Source of the DNA: Pseudoxanthomonas sp. SL93
GTDB lineage: Bacteria; Pseudomonadota; Gammaproteobacteria; Xanthomonadales; Xanthomonadaceae
Length of the DNA: 64,000 nt
Direction: 5' to 3'
Assembly: GCF_026625825.1 (NCBI RefSeq)
Contig: NZ_CP113065.1
Location: forward strand, 3,203,501-3,267,500
Shown here: one piece after another, positions 54,521 through 62,693 of the stretch
Layout: each line of letters opens with the position of its first letter
Position numbering within the stretch: the first letter of the stretch is position 1
The notes under the pieces: generated by a model
Databases searched by the model: none
What the model saw: the letters and a program-made list of their open reading frames with translations, nothing else
What the model was told of the DNA's origin: nothing
Position numbers and translations under genes: made by a program

Positions 54521-54981
54521 GCACGTCGCACGCCGTGGAAGTGAAACTGCTGGACCCGCGCTTCGGTGACGAGTGGCCATTACCGGCCTACGCCACCGAG
54601 GCCAGCGCCGGCATGGACCTGCGTGCCGCCATTGACGCTCCGCTGGTGCTGCAGCCCGGCGATACCGCGCTGGTGCCCAGCGGCATCGCCCTGCACCTGG
54701 GTGATCCGCAGCTGTGCGCGGTGGTGCTGCCGCGCTCCGGGCTGGGCCATCGCCACGGCATCGTGCTGGGCAACGGCACCGGCCTGATCGACGCCGATTA
54801 CCAGGGCCCGCTGCTGATCAGCGTATGGAACCGGGGCCACGAGACCTTCACCATCCAGCCCGGCGACCGCATCGCCCAGGTCATGGTGTTGCCGGTAGTG
54901 CGCGTGAGCCTGCAGGTAGTGGATACTTTCGCCGACAGCGCACGGGGGACGGGTGGCTTTGGCCACACCGGCGTGCGGTGA
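54517..54981 (+). CDS. dut: dUTPase
   Basis: Trimeric dUTP diphosphatase of 154 residues with all five motifs: SAGMDLRA (motif 1), [10 protein letters not shown] (2), [13 protein letters not shown] (3), [12 protein letters not shown] (4) and [10 protein letters not shown] (5). Coupled to coaBC by the ATGA overlap, the same order as in many gammaproteobacteria, and followed 14 bp later by the phosphohexomutase gene. Confidence 0.98.
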   Translation: MSTSHAVEVKLLDPRFGDEWPLPAYATEASAGMDLRAAIDAPLVLQPGDTALVPSGIALHLGDPQLCAVVLPRSGLGHRHGIVLGNGTGLIDADYQGPLLISVWNRGHETFTIQPGDRIAQVMVLPVVRVSLQVVDTFADSARGTGGFGHTGVR

Positions 54982-54994
54982 CAGGGGACAATCG

Positions 54995-57328
54995 ATGAAG
55001 ACGACGAACGAGAGCCGCGCACGGATTCCCGTGGGTGACCTGCGCCGCGCGCTGCCGTTGGCCAGCGTGCTGCTGGTGCTGGTGGCCGGTCTGCTGGCCT
55101 GGAGTGGCGTGCGCCAGTGGCGCGACGCGCGACTGACCGAAGAGGTGGAGCGTGCCCGCGACACCGCCGCGACCGCCGTGCAGTCGACCTACGCCGCACA
55201 GACCCAGCAGCTGGCCAAGCGCCTGGCAGCCGCACCGGTCAAGGCCGCGCTGGCGTCCGGCGACACCGCCGCTGCCGTCGCCGCGCTGCGGGAGGGCTGG
55301 GCGGGTGTCGAGCATGTCGAAATACTCGACGGCAGCCTGGAAGCCCACTATCAGGACCCGGCCACCTACGGTTTCAGCAAGCTGGCCCTGCTTGAAGCGG
55401 GCATGCAGGGTGATGCCGTCGCCGCGCGCGTGGTGAAGGACGGCAAGGCCACGGTATTCGGCCTGGCCGCAGCCGTGCCGCAGGGTGTGGTCTATGTCCG
55501 CCTGCCGCTGGCCCGGCTGACCAGCGGCTTCGACGCCGTGGCGGTATCGGGCGACGGCTACCTAGCGCTGCGCCAGGGCGCTTTCAGCGTGCGCGAGCGC
55601 GGCAATGCCAGCCTGTCCGAGGGCGCGGAAGTCATGGCGCACGCGGTGGGCAAGACCGGCCTGCGTGTTGCGGCCGCGGTGCCCGACAGTGAATCCGGCC
55701 CGCTGGGGCTGGGCGCCATCGCCAGCCTGATCGCCGCCGGCGTGCTGGGCCTGCTGGCGCTGCTGGCCCTGCTGGTGCTGCGCGGTGGCATCCGCCTGCC
55801 GACATTCGGGAAACAGAAAGGAGCAATGGTGGAAGACACGGACGAACCGACCCTGGGCGAAGCGCTGCTGCGCGAACCCCCGCCGCCGCCGGCTGGCGGC
55901 ACGCGCACCGCGCCGAAGGACGAATACACCCAGGCGGAAGCCAAGACCGTGGAAGTCGATCCCGGCATCTTCCGCGCCTATGACATCCGCGGCATCGTCG
56001 GGCAGTCCCTCAGCATCGAGGTCGCCGAACTGATCGGCCTGGCCATCGGTTCGGTGATGCGCGACGAGGACCTCAACGACATCGTGGTGGGCCGCGACGG
56101 CCGCCTTTCCGGCCCCGATCTGATCGGTGGGTTGATCGAAGGCCTGCGCAAGGCCGGCCGCAACGTCATCGACATCGGCCTGGCGCCTACTCCGGTGGCG
56201 TACTTCGGTGCCTACCACCTGCGTACCGGCAGCAGCGTGGCGGTGACCGGCAGCCACAACCCCCCGGACTACAACGGCTTCAAGATCGTCGTCGGCGGGC
56301 AGACGCTGTCTGGCGACGCCATCACCGACCTGTACGAGCGCATCCGCGACAACCGCCTGTTCATCGCCAACGTGCGCGGCGACCTGCAGCAGCGTGACGT
56401 GTCGGCCGACTACATCCAGCGCATCGCCGACGACGTGCAACTGGAGCGTCCGCTGAAGGTCGTGGTGGACGCCGGTAACGGCGTGGCCGGCGACATCGCG
56501 CCTCAGCTGCTGGAAGCGATCGGCGCGGAAGTCATCCCGCTGTACTGCGACGTCGACGGCACCTTCCCCAACCACCATCCCGATCCCAGCGAACCGCACA
56601 ACCTGGAAGACCTCATCCAGACCGTGAAGCGTTTCGACGCCGACATCGGCCTGGCGTTCGACGGTGACGGCGACCGCCTGGGCGTGGTGACCAAGGAAGG
56701 CGCCATCATCTTCCCGGACCGCCTGCTGATGCTGTTCGCCGCCGACGTGCTGGAGCGCAACCCCGGCGCGCTGATCATCTACGACGTGAAGTGCACCGGA
56801 AAACTGCAGGGCTGGGTGCTGCGCCACGGCGGCACGCCGATGATGTGGAAGACCGGGCATTCGCTGATCAAGGCCAAGATGCGCGAAACCGGTGCCGAAC
56901 TGGCGGGCGAGATGAGCGGCCATTTCTTCTTCCAGGAACGCTGGTACGGCTTCGACGACGGGCTGTACTCCGCCGCGCGCCTGCTGGAGATCCTGGCCAA
57001 CCGCGCCGAAACGCCGTCCGAAGTGCTGGCCGAGCTGCCCGATGGCGTGTCCACGCCGGAGATCAAGGTGGCGGTGGACGAAGGCACGCCGCATGCCATC
57101 GTCGAGCGCTTCGTCGAAGGCGCCAGCTTCGAAGGCGCCCGCCTGTCCACCATCGACGGCCTGCGTGCCGACTGGGATGACGGCTGGGGCCTGGTGCGCG
57201 CGTCCAACACCACGCCGATCCTGGTGCTGCGCTTCGAAGCCGACAACACCGAAGCGCTGGAACGCATCAAGACCGAGTTCCGCACCCGCCTGCAGGCGCT
57301 GGCGCCGGAACTGACCATGACGTTCTGA
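54995..57328 (+). CDS. algC: Phosphomannomutase/phosphoglucomutase with membrane-anchored N-terminus
   Basis: 777 residues. The C-terminal about 450 residues are a full AlgC/XanA-type hexose-phosphate mutase: TGSHNPPDYNGFK with the catalytic phosphoserine, DGDGDRLG metal site, GEMSGH sugar-binding loop and RASNTTP phosphate-binding loop. The N-terminal about 320 residues hold two TM helices (about 20-38 and 245-270), an intervening periplasmic-like domain (about 40-240) and a Pro-rich linker. The enzyme supplies Man-1-P/Glc-1-P for LPS and exopolysaccharide. Whether the N-terminal half regulates or only anchors is unknown. AGGGGACA gives the start at 54995. Operon coaBC-dut-algC. Confidence 0.93.
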   Translation: MKTTNESRARIPVGDLRRALPLASVLLVLVAGLLAWSGVRQWRDARLTEEVERARDTAATAVQSTYAAQTQQLAKRLAAAPVKAALASGDTAAAVAALREGWAGVEHVEILDGSLEAHYQDPATYGFSKLALLEAGMQGDAVAARVVKDGKATVFGLAAAVPQGVVYVRLPLARLTSGFDAVAVSGDGYLALRQGAFSVRERGNASLSEGAEVMAHAVGKTGLRVAAAVPDSESGPLGLGAIASLIAAGVLGLLALLALLVLRGGIRLPTFGKQKGAMVEDTDEPTLGEALLREPPPPPAGGTRTAPKDEYTQAEAKTVEVDPGIFRAYDIRGIVGQSLSIEVAELIGLAIGSVMRDEDLNDIVVGRDGRLSGPDLIGGLIEGLRKAGRNVIDIGLAPTPVAYFGAYHLRTGSSVAVTGSHNPPDYNGFKIVVGGQTLSGDAITDLYERIRDNRLFIANVRGDLQQRDVSADYIQRIADDVQLERPLKVVVDAGNGVAGDIAPQLLEAIGAEVIPLYCDVDGTFPNHHPDPSEPHNLEDLIQTVKRFDADIGLAFDGDGDRLGVVTKEGAIIFPDRLLMLFAADVLERNPGALIIYDVKCTGKLQGWVLRHGGTPMMWKTGHSLIKAKMRETGAELAGEMSGHFFFQERWYGFDDGLYSAARLLEILANRAETPSEVLAELPDGVSTPEIKVAVDEGTPHAIVERFVEGASFEGARLSTIDGLRADWDDGWGLVRASNTTPILVLRFEADNTEALERIKTEFRTRLQALAPELTMTF

Positions 57329-57371
57329 GGGCAGGGGCCACCACACTTGGCCCCGCACCCTGCAGACATCC

Positions 57372-57404
57372 ACGACGCCGGGCATGCCCGGCGTCGTCGT
57401 TTTC
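57372..57404 (+). terminator. Rho-independent terminator after algC
   Basis: 12-bp stem acgacgccgggc / gcccggcgtcgt with a two-base loop, then cgttttc. A second hairpin, ggcccgc-acg-gcgggcc (57441-57457), without T-run, follows and may end the minus-strand gene at 57464. Confidence 0.85.
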
Positions 57405-57463
57405 TGATTGCCAGTGCGTGCCCGGCGGAGGAATGACAGGGGCCCGCACGGCGGGCCGACCCG

Positions 57464-58195
57464 TCAGTTGCGCGCCGGTGCCTGCGCCTGCGTTGCCGGC
57501 GGCGTGTCGGTGGCGGCGGGTGCATCGGGTGCCGTTGCCGTGCCTTCCGCCGGGGCGATGCCCATCGCGGTGCGGTAGCGCTGCATGATGTCGGCGATTT
57601 CCACGTCCAGTTCCGCGCGCTGGGTCTCGAAGCTCTGCTGCAGGCGGCGCGTGCGGATCAGGTCGGCATGGCGCTGGCGGATGCTGGCGGCCATCTCCGG
57701 CGAGACCGGGCGGCCGGCCAGTTCGCGGTCGCCAGCGGTCTGCAGCAGGGTGACCAGGCCTTCGCGCAGGCTGATGACGTTGTAGCGCGCGGTGCGCACG
57801 TTGTTGTCGACGATGGCGGTGCGTTCGGTGAACACCCGGCGCAGGTCTTCCTCCGTGCGGTACGACAGCAGCATGGCGGCGTCGGTGCGGCGACGGGTTT
57901 CTTCTGCAGCCTTGTCCATCTGCAGCTGCTGGGCGGCGACGGCGGCCTGGGCGCGCTCCTCTTCGGTCAACGCGCGGGCCACTTCACCGGTGCGCAGGCC
58001 GCTGGCGGCGCTGATTTCCTGGCGCGCGGCGTTCACCGCCTCGGGCGGCAGCGCATCGCTGCACACTCGCGTGCCCTTGTCGTCCCAGCAGAAGAGTTTC
58101 TTGGGTGCCTTGCCATCCGCGGATTTCTGCGCGCCGGCCACGGGAGCCAGCGCCAGCAGGACGGCGGTCATCAGGAACGTCGATCGGATCGTCAT
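57464..58195 (-). CDS. Exported protein with DUF4124-like N-terminus and coiled coil
   Basis: 243 residues: signal peptide (MTIRSTFLMTAVLLALAPVAGAQ), then KKLFCWDDKGTRVCSDALPPEAV, a two-Cys pattern similar to DUF4124 proteins, then a long helical, Arg/Glu-rich section (about 70-215) likely to be coiled coil, and a Pro/Ala/Thr-rich tail. Role unknown, periplasmic. It lies 18 bp after pyrE on the same strand, so likely in one operon. The start at 58195 is supported by the signal peptide; six residues upstream is another Met. Confidence 0.68.
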   Translation of the reverse strand: MTIRSTFLMTAVLLALAPVAGAQKSADGKAPKKLFCWDDKGTRVCSDALPPEAVNAARQEISAASGLRTGEVARALTEEERAQAAVAAQQLQMDKAAEETRRRTDAAMLLSYRTEEDLRRVFTERTAIVDNNVRTARYNVISLREGLVTLLQTAGDRELAGRPVSPEMAASIRQRHADLIRTRRLQQSFETQRAELDVEIADIMQRYRTAMGIAPAEGTATAPDAPAATDTPPATQAQAPARN

Positions 58196-58213
58196 GGCAG
58201 CCCCCTGCTGCAT

Positions 58214-58897
58214 TCAACCCTGGAGCGCGCTGCCGTAGCGGGCCCGGTAGGCCAGCAGACGGTCGCGATGCTGCACAAGGTCGGCGCTTTCGCCGGCAAA
58301 AGCAAGCAGGTCGTGCAGGCTGGCCACGGCGATGACCGGCACCCCGGTTTCCTCGGCCACGGACTGCGCGGCGGACGGGCGGGGCGTGCCTTCGGCATCG
58401 CCTTGTCCGCCGTCATTCAGCGTTTCCTGGCGATCCAGCGCCACCACGATGCCGGCGGGGACGCCGCCGCCGGCGCGGATCAGGCCCAGCGCCTCACGGA
58501 TGGCGGTGCCGGCGGTGATCACGTCATCCACGATCAGCACGCGCCGGTCTTCCAGCGGCGCGCCGATCAGCAGGCCGCCTTCGCCGTGGTCCTTGGCTTC
58601 CTTGCGGTTGAACGCCACCGGCAGGTCGCGGCCGCGGCGGGCGAACTCGCAGCCCAGCGCGGTGGCCAGCGGGATGCCCTTGTAGGCCGGGCCGAACAGC
58701 AGGTCGAACGACACGCCCGATGCCTCCACCGCGTCGGCGTAGCACGCGGCCAGGTCCGCCAGCCGCGCACCGCTGTCGAAGCGGCCGGCATTGAAGAAAT
58801 ACGGGCTGAGGCGACCGGACTTCAGGGTGAACTCGCCGAAGCGCAGAGCCTGCGCGTGCAGGGCGAGCTGGAGGAAGCGGGAGCGATGGTCGGACAT
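58214..58897 (-). CDS. pyrE: Orotate phosphoribosyltransferase
   Basis: 227 residues: N-terminal FGEFTLKSGRLSPYFFNAG, the flexible loop FNRKEAKDHGEGG, and the PRPP motif VLIVDDVITAGTA. Makes OMP from orotate and PRPP in pyrimidine synthesis. A 15-20 residue insert (ETLNDGGQGDAEGTPRPSAA) between the PRPP motif and the last strand is a lineage feature. Start MSDHRSRF at 58897. Divergent from the exonuclease gene, 110 bp away. Confidence 0.96.
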   Translation of the reverse strand: MSDHRSRFLQLALHAQALRFGEFTLKSGRLSPYFFNAGRFDSGARLADLAACYADAVEASGVSFDLLFGPAYKGIPLATALGCEFARRGRDLPVAFNRKEAKDHGEGGLLIGAPLEDRRVLIVDDVITAGTAIREALGLIRAGGGVPAGIVVALDRQETLNDGGQGDAEGTPRPSAAQSVAEETGVPVIAVASLHDLLAFAGESADLVQHRDRLLAYRARYGSALQG

Positions 58898-59007
58898 GGG
58901 CGTGGGGGCCAACGTGTGTTCAACAGGAGGACAAAGGATAGCCCGTCGTGGCGGAATCGCGCCCGCCCTTGGGGTACGCTTTGCCGATTCCGATCACCGG
59001 TCATTCC

Positions 59008-59778
59008 ATGCGCATCATCAGCTTCAATGCCAACGGCCTGCGTTCCGCTGCCAACAAGGGATTCTTCGACTGGTTCACCGCACAGAACGCCGACGTGCTC
59101 TGCGTGCAGGAAACCAAGGCCCAGGAACACCAGCTGGCCGGCCCCGCGTTCCTGCCCGCCGGCTACAAGGCCTGGTTCCGTGACGCCAGCACCAAGAAGG
59201 GCTACAGCGGCGTGGCGATCTATGCCCGGCGTGAGCCCGACGAGGTGCGCACGGCGCTGGGCTGGCCCGATTTCGACGAGGAAGGCCGTTACATCGAGGC
59301 GCGCTTCGGCGACCTGAGCGTGGTGTCGTTCTACATTCCCTCCGGCTCGTCCGGCGAGGAACGGCAGGGCTACAAGTTCAAGGTGATGGACTGGCTGGCG
59401 CCCACGCTGGACGAATGGCGCCGCAGCGGTCGCCACTACGTGCTGTGCGGCGACTGGAACATCGTGCGCAGCCGGCTGGACATCAAGAACTGGACCAGCA
59501 ACCAGAAGAATTCCGGCTGCCTGCCGCCGGAGCGCGACTGGTTGAACGGGATGTGCGCGGACGAGGGCGGCTGGGTGGATGCGTACCGCGCGCTGCATCC
59601 GGACGGCCAGGATTACACCTGGTGGAGCAACCGCGGCGCGGCGCGCGCCAACAACGTCGGGTGGCGCATCGACTACCAGTTCGTCACGCCGTCGCTGCGT
59701 GACCGGCTGAAGGCGTGTGCGATCTACCGTGAACAGCGCTTCTCCGACCATGCGCCATTCACGGTGGACTACACCTGA
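59008..59778 (+). CDS. xth: Exodeoxyribonuclease III (Xth family)
   Basis: 256 residues of the ExoIII/APE fold: MRIISFNANGLRSA, LCVQETKA, GYSGVAIYAR, CGDWNIVRSRLDIKN, WRIDYQFVTPS and SDHAPF with the catalytic His. It is an AP endonuclease and 3-prime phosphatase for base-excision repair. The start at 59008 gives the canonical N-terminus; an upstream frame adds a Pro-rich leader with no ribosome site. The stop overlaps the AmpG start (TGATG at 59776-59780), so translation is coupled. Confidence 0.93.
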   Translation: MRIISFNANGLRSAANKGFFDWFTAQNADVLCVQETKAQEHQLAGPAFLPAGYKAWFRDASTKKGYSGVAIYARREPDEVRTALGWPDFDEEGRYIEARFGDLSVVSFYIPSGSSGEERQGYKFKVMDWLAPTLDEWRRSGRHYVLCGDWNIVRSRLDIKNWTSNQKNSGCLPPERDWLNGMCADEGGWVDAYRALHPDGQDYTWWSNRGAARANNVGWRIDYQFVTPSLRDRLKACAIYREQRFSDHAPFTVDYT

Positions 59779-61166
59779 TGGGTACGCCTGCCGCATCCAC
59801 GCCCGCCCGCAAGCTGAAGCCATGGCAGGAGGTCCTGCTGAACCTGCGCCAGCGCAAGGTGCTGGTGATGTTGCTGCTGGGCTTCAGTTCGGGCCTTCCC
59901 ATCTACCTGGTGGGCAACACGCTGGGCTTCTGGATGCGCGAGAACGGCATCGAGCTGTCCACGATCGGCTTCCTGTCATGGGTGGGCCTGGCGTATTCCC
60001 TGAAGTTCCTGTGGGCGCCGTTGGTGGACAAGCTGGATGCGCCGCTGGTGGGTCGCTGGCTGGGGCGTCGGCGCGGCTGGATGCTGTGGTCGCAGATCGT
60101 CGCGGGTGCGGCGCTGGTGGGAATGGCGCTCATCGAGCCACGCGAAGGCCAACTGCTGTTGGCGGGACTGGCGCCGGACCACCTGCTGGTGTTCGGCGCG
60201 ATGGCGCTGGTGGTCGCGTTTGCATCCTCCACACAGGACATCGTGATCGATGCCTGGCGCATCGAAGTGGCCGAAAGCAACGAGCAGCAGGGCTTGCTGA
60301 CGTCGACGTCGGCGCTGGGTTACCGCGCCGCGCTGCTGGTCACCGACTCGCTGATCCTGATCTTCGCGGCCGGCATCGGCTGGTCGATGTCGTACCACGT
60401 GATGGGCGCCTTGATGGCGGTGGGCGTGGTGGCCACGTTCATGGCGCGGGAGCCGGAGGCCACCCGGCTTGCCGCCGCGGCGGAGCCGAAGCTGTTCACC
60501 GCACGCGGCCTGTTCGATGCGCTGATCGGGCCCTTCGTCGCCTTTTTCACCCACCACGGCAAATGGGCCGTGCTGATGCTGCTGGCGATAAGCCTGTACC
60601 GGTTGCCCGATTTCGTGATGGGGCCGATGGCCAACCCGTTCTATGCGGACCTGGGCATCGCCAAGGAAACCGTCGGCGCGGTGCGCGGCTCGGTGGGGCT
60701 GGTGGCCACCATCCTGGGCATCGCGGCGGCAGGGCTGAGTGCCGTGCGCTTCGGGTTCATCCCCACGTTGCTGGCCGGTGCGGTGCTGGGTCCGGGGTCC
60801 AACCTGGCGTTCGCCTATCTGGCGCTCCACGGCGCCGATCCCGGGGTGTTCAGCGCGGTCATGATCATCGACAACTTCTGCAGCGGCTTTGCGGGCGTCG
60901 CGTTGATCGGTTACATGTCCAGCCTGACCAGCATCGGCTACACCGCGACGCAATACGCATTGCTGAGTTCGTTCTACGCGTTGCTGGGCAAGGTGCTGAA
61001 AGGCCTCTCCGGCGTAAGTGTCGAGTATCTCGCGCAGGGGCGCACGTTGCTGGAGGGCTACAGCCTGTTCTTCACCGGCACCGCGCTGCTTGGCATTCCC
61101 GTCCTGATCCTGTGCCTGCTGCTGGTGTGGCGGCACCGCGTGCCCGCACCCGCCAGCACGACGTGA
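59778..61166 (+). CDS. ampG: AmpG-type muropeptide permease
   Basis: A 462-residue MFS protein with about 12 TM helices. It matches AmpG: MLLLGFSSGLPIYLVGNTLGFWMRE near the start, WVGLAYSLKFLWAPLVDKL, RRRGWMLWSQ and ASSTQDIVIDAWRIE. Imports GlcNAc-anhydroMurNAc peptides into the cytosol for recycling. The nearby anmK (61486) acts on the recycled anhydroMurNAc, which supports this call. Homologues with other roles exist. Coupled to xth by TGATG. Confidence 0.88.
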   Translation: MGTPAASTPARKLKPWQEVLLNLRQRKVLVMLLLGFSSGLPIYLVGNTLGFWMRENGIELSTIGFLSWVGLAYSLKFLWAPLVDKLDAPLVGRWLGRRRGWMLWSQIVAGAALVGMALIEPREGQLLLAGLAPDHLLVFGAMALVVAFASSTQDIVIDAWRIEVAESNEQQGLLTSTSALGYRAALLVTDSLILIFAAGIGWSMSYHVMGALMAVGVVATFMAREPEATRLAAAAEPKLFTARGLFDALIGPFVAFFTHHGKWAVLMLLAISLYRLPDFVMGPMANPFYADLGIAKETVGAVRGSVGLVATILGIAAAGLSAVRFGFIPTLLAGAVLGPGSNLAFAYLALHGADPGVFSAVMIIDNFCSGFAGVALIGYMSSLTSIGYTATQYALLSSFYALLGKVLKGLSGVSVEYLAQGRTLLEGYSLFFTGTALLGIPVLILCLLLVWRHRVPAPASTT

Positions 61167-61251
61167 CTTGCCGAACAGGCGGCGGCCGCGTATCTAGTCA
61201 CAAGCGAGGCGGCCAGGGGGCATCGCCTTCCGCCAGACTGCAGGGGAGCCC

Positions 61252-61479
61252 ATGACCGACATCGTGCTGAAGGACATCGATCCGATCCTGGCAGACCGCA
61301 TCCGGCGGGTCTCCGAGGCGCGCGGATGGGATGTGCACCACACCCTCATGAACCTGCTGGAGCAGGGGCTGTTCGTCTGCGAGGCGGAAGTGCGCGGCGG
61401 CTTCAACGATACCGAGGTCAACGTGTTGTCCGACGCGATCAACGCGCTGAAGGACGTACCGCCCGGCAAGGGCTTCTGA
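61252..61479 (+). CDS. Small RHH/Arc-like protein (75 aa)
   Basis: 75 residues: a strand-like MTDIVLKDIDPIL, then ADRIRRVSEARGWDVHHTLMNLLEQGLF, compatible with a ribbon-helix-helix fold, and a polar C-terminus. No toxin gene is adjacent, so it is not clearly an antitoxin. It could be a small transcription regulator or a cell-wall-linked factor because of its neighbours. GGGGAG precedes the ATG. Convergent with anmK, 6 bp between stops. Confidence 0.55.
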   Translation: MTDIVLKDIDPILADRIRRVSEARGWDVHHTLMNLLEQGLFVCEAEVRGGFNDTEVNVLSDAINALKDVPPGKGF

Positions 61480-61485
61480 ACGCGC

Positions 61486-62625
61486 CTACGCCGGGTACAC
61501 GGCGCCCAGCACGCGCAGGCCGCGCGCGCCGGTGACGGCGGGCAGGTTGCCGGGTCGCCCGGCCAGGGTCTCGCGTGCCAGCCACGCAAAGCCCATCGCC
61601 TCCACGTAGTCCGGGTCCAGCCCGTGGGCTGCGGTGGATTCCACCACGGCCTGTGGCAGGTGCGCACAGAGGCGCGCCATCAACGCCGGGTTGCGTACGC
61701 CGCCACCGCAGACCAGCACGCGGCGGGTCGTGGGCTGGGTCATCTGCAGCGCATCGGCCACGGTGCGCGCGGTCAGTTCCAGCAGGGTGGCCTGCACGTC
61801 GGCCGGTGCCAGCGGTGTGCTGCCCAGACGGGCTTCCAGCCAGTCCAGGTGGAACTGTTCGCGCCCAGTGCTTTTCGGCGGCGGCAGCGCGAACCACGGC
61901 TCGGACAGCAGGCGTGCCAGCAGTGCCGCGTCGATCTGGCCGCTGGCGGCGAACGCCCCCGACGCATCGTAGGCCTGGCCGGTGTGGCGTTCGCACCAGC
62001 CATCCATCAGCGCGTTGGCCGGGCCGGTATCGAAGCCGCGCACGTCCCCCGCAACCGGCAGCAGGGTGAAATTGCCGATCCCGCCCAGATTGAGCACTGC
62101 GCGGTCCTCGTGCGGCGAGCCGAGCAGGGCGGCGTGGAATGCGGGCATCAACGGCGCCCCGTGCCCGCCGGCGGCCACGTCGCGGCGGCGGAAGTCGGCC
62201 ACGGTGGTGATGCCGCTGCGTTCGGCAATGACGTTGCCGTCGCCCAGTTGCCAGGTGAACGGCGGCTCGGCATGCGGGCGATGGCGGATGGTCTGCCCGT
62301 GCGAGCCGATCGCGCGCACGCGGCCGCGCGGGATGCCGGCGTCTTCCAGCACGCTCAGGGCGGCATCAGCGAATGCCATCGCGGCACGGCTGTCCAACGC
62401 ACCCAGTTCGTCGAGCGACACGCTGTCGGCCCCTTGCCCCAGCGCGATCAGCGCGCTGCGCAGCGCTGCATCCCACGGCAGCGTGCGGGCATGCACCAGC
62501 TCGCAGCGCAGCGCCGTGCCGCTGCCTTCGAATCGCACCAAGGCCGCGTCGATGCCATCGGCGCTGGTGCCCGACATCAGGCCCAGGAACAGCTCGGAAA
62601 CGGCGACGTCGGTGGCGTGGGTCAT
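61486..62625 (-). CDS. anmK: Anhydro-N-acetylmuramic acid kinase
   Basis: 379 residues (E. coli AnmK 369): [17 protein letters not shown] with the phosphate-binding loop, [44 protein letters not shown] and [18 protein letters not shown] end. Phosphorylates and opens 1,6-anhydroMurNAc to MurNAc-6-P. Sits beside AmpG and the M23 peptidase in a murein-recycling neighbourhood. Start ATG near 62625; a terminator lies directly upstream (62642-62669). Confidence 0.96.
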   Translation of the reverse strand: MTHATDVAVSELFLGLMSGTSADGIDAALVRFEGSGTALRCELVHARTLPWDAALRSALIALGQGADSVSLDELGALDSRAAMAFADAALSVLEDAGIPRGRVRAIGSHGQTIRHRPHAEPPFTWQLGDGNVIAERSGITTVADFRRRDVAAGGHGAPLMPAFHAALLGSPHEDRAVLNLGGIGNFTLLPVAGDVRGFDTGPANALMDGWCERHTGQAYDASGAFAASGQIDAALLARLLSEPWFALPPPKSTGREQFHLDWLEARLGSTPLAPADVQATLLELTARTVADALQMTQPTTRRVLVCGGGVRNPALMARLCAHLPQAVVESTAAHGLDPDYVEAMGFAWLARETLAGRPGNLPAVTGARGLRVLGAVYPA

Positions 62626-62641
62626 GCGGGACCAGGCAAAG

Positions 62642-62669
62642 AAAAAGGCGGGACAGTGTCCCGCCTTTT
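62642..62669 (-). terminator. Rho-independent terminator of the M23 gene
   Basis: Stem aaggcgggaca / tgtcccgcctt with a two-base loop and T-run on the minus strand (TTTTTC), 25 bp past the M23 gene stop and just upstream of the anmK start. Confidence 0.88.
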
Positions 62670-62693
62670 CCGGTTTATCGCCATGCGTGCGGA

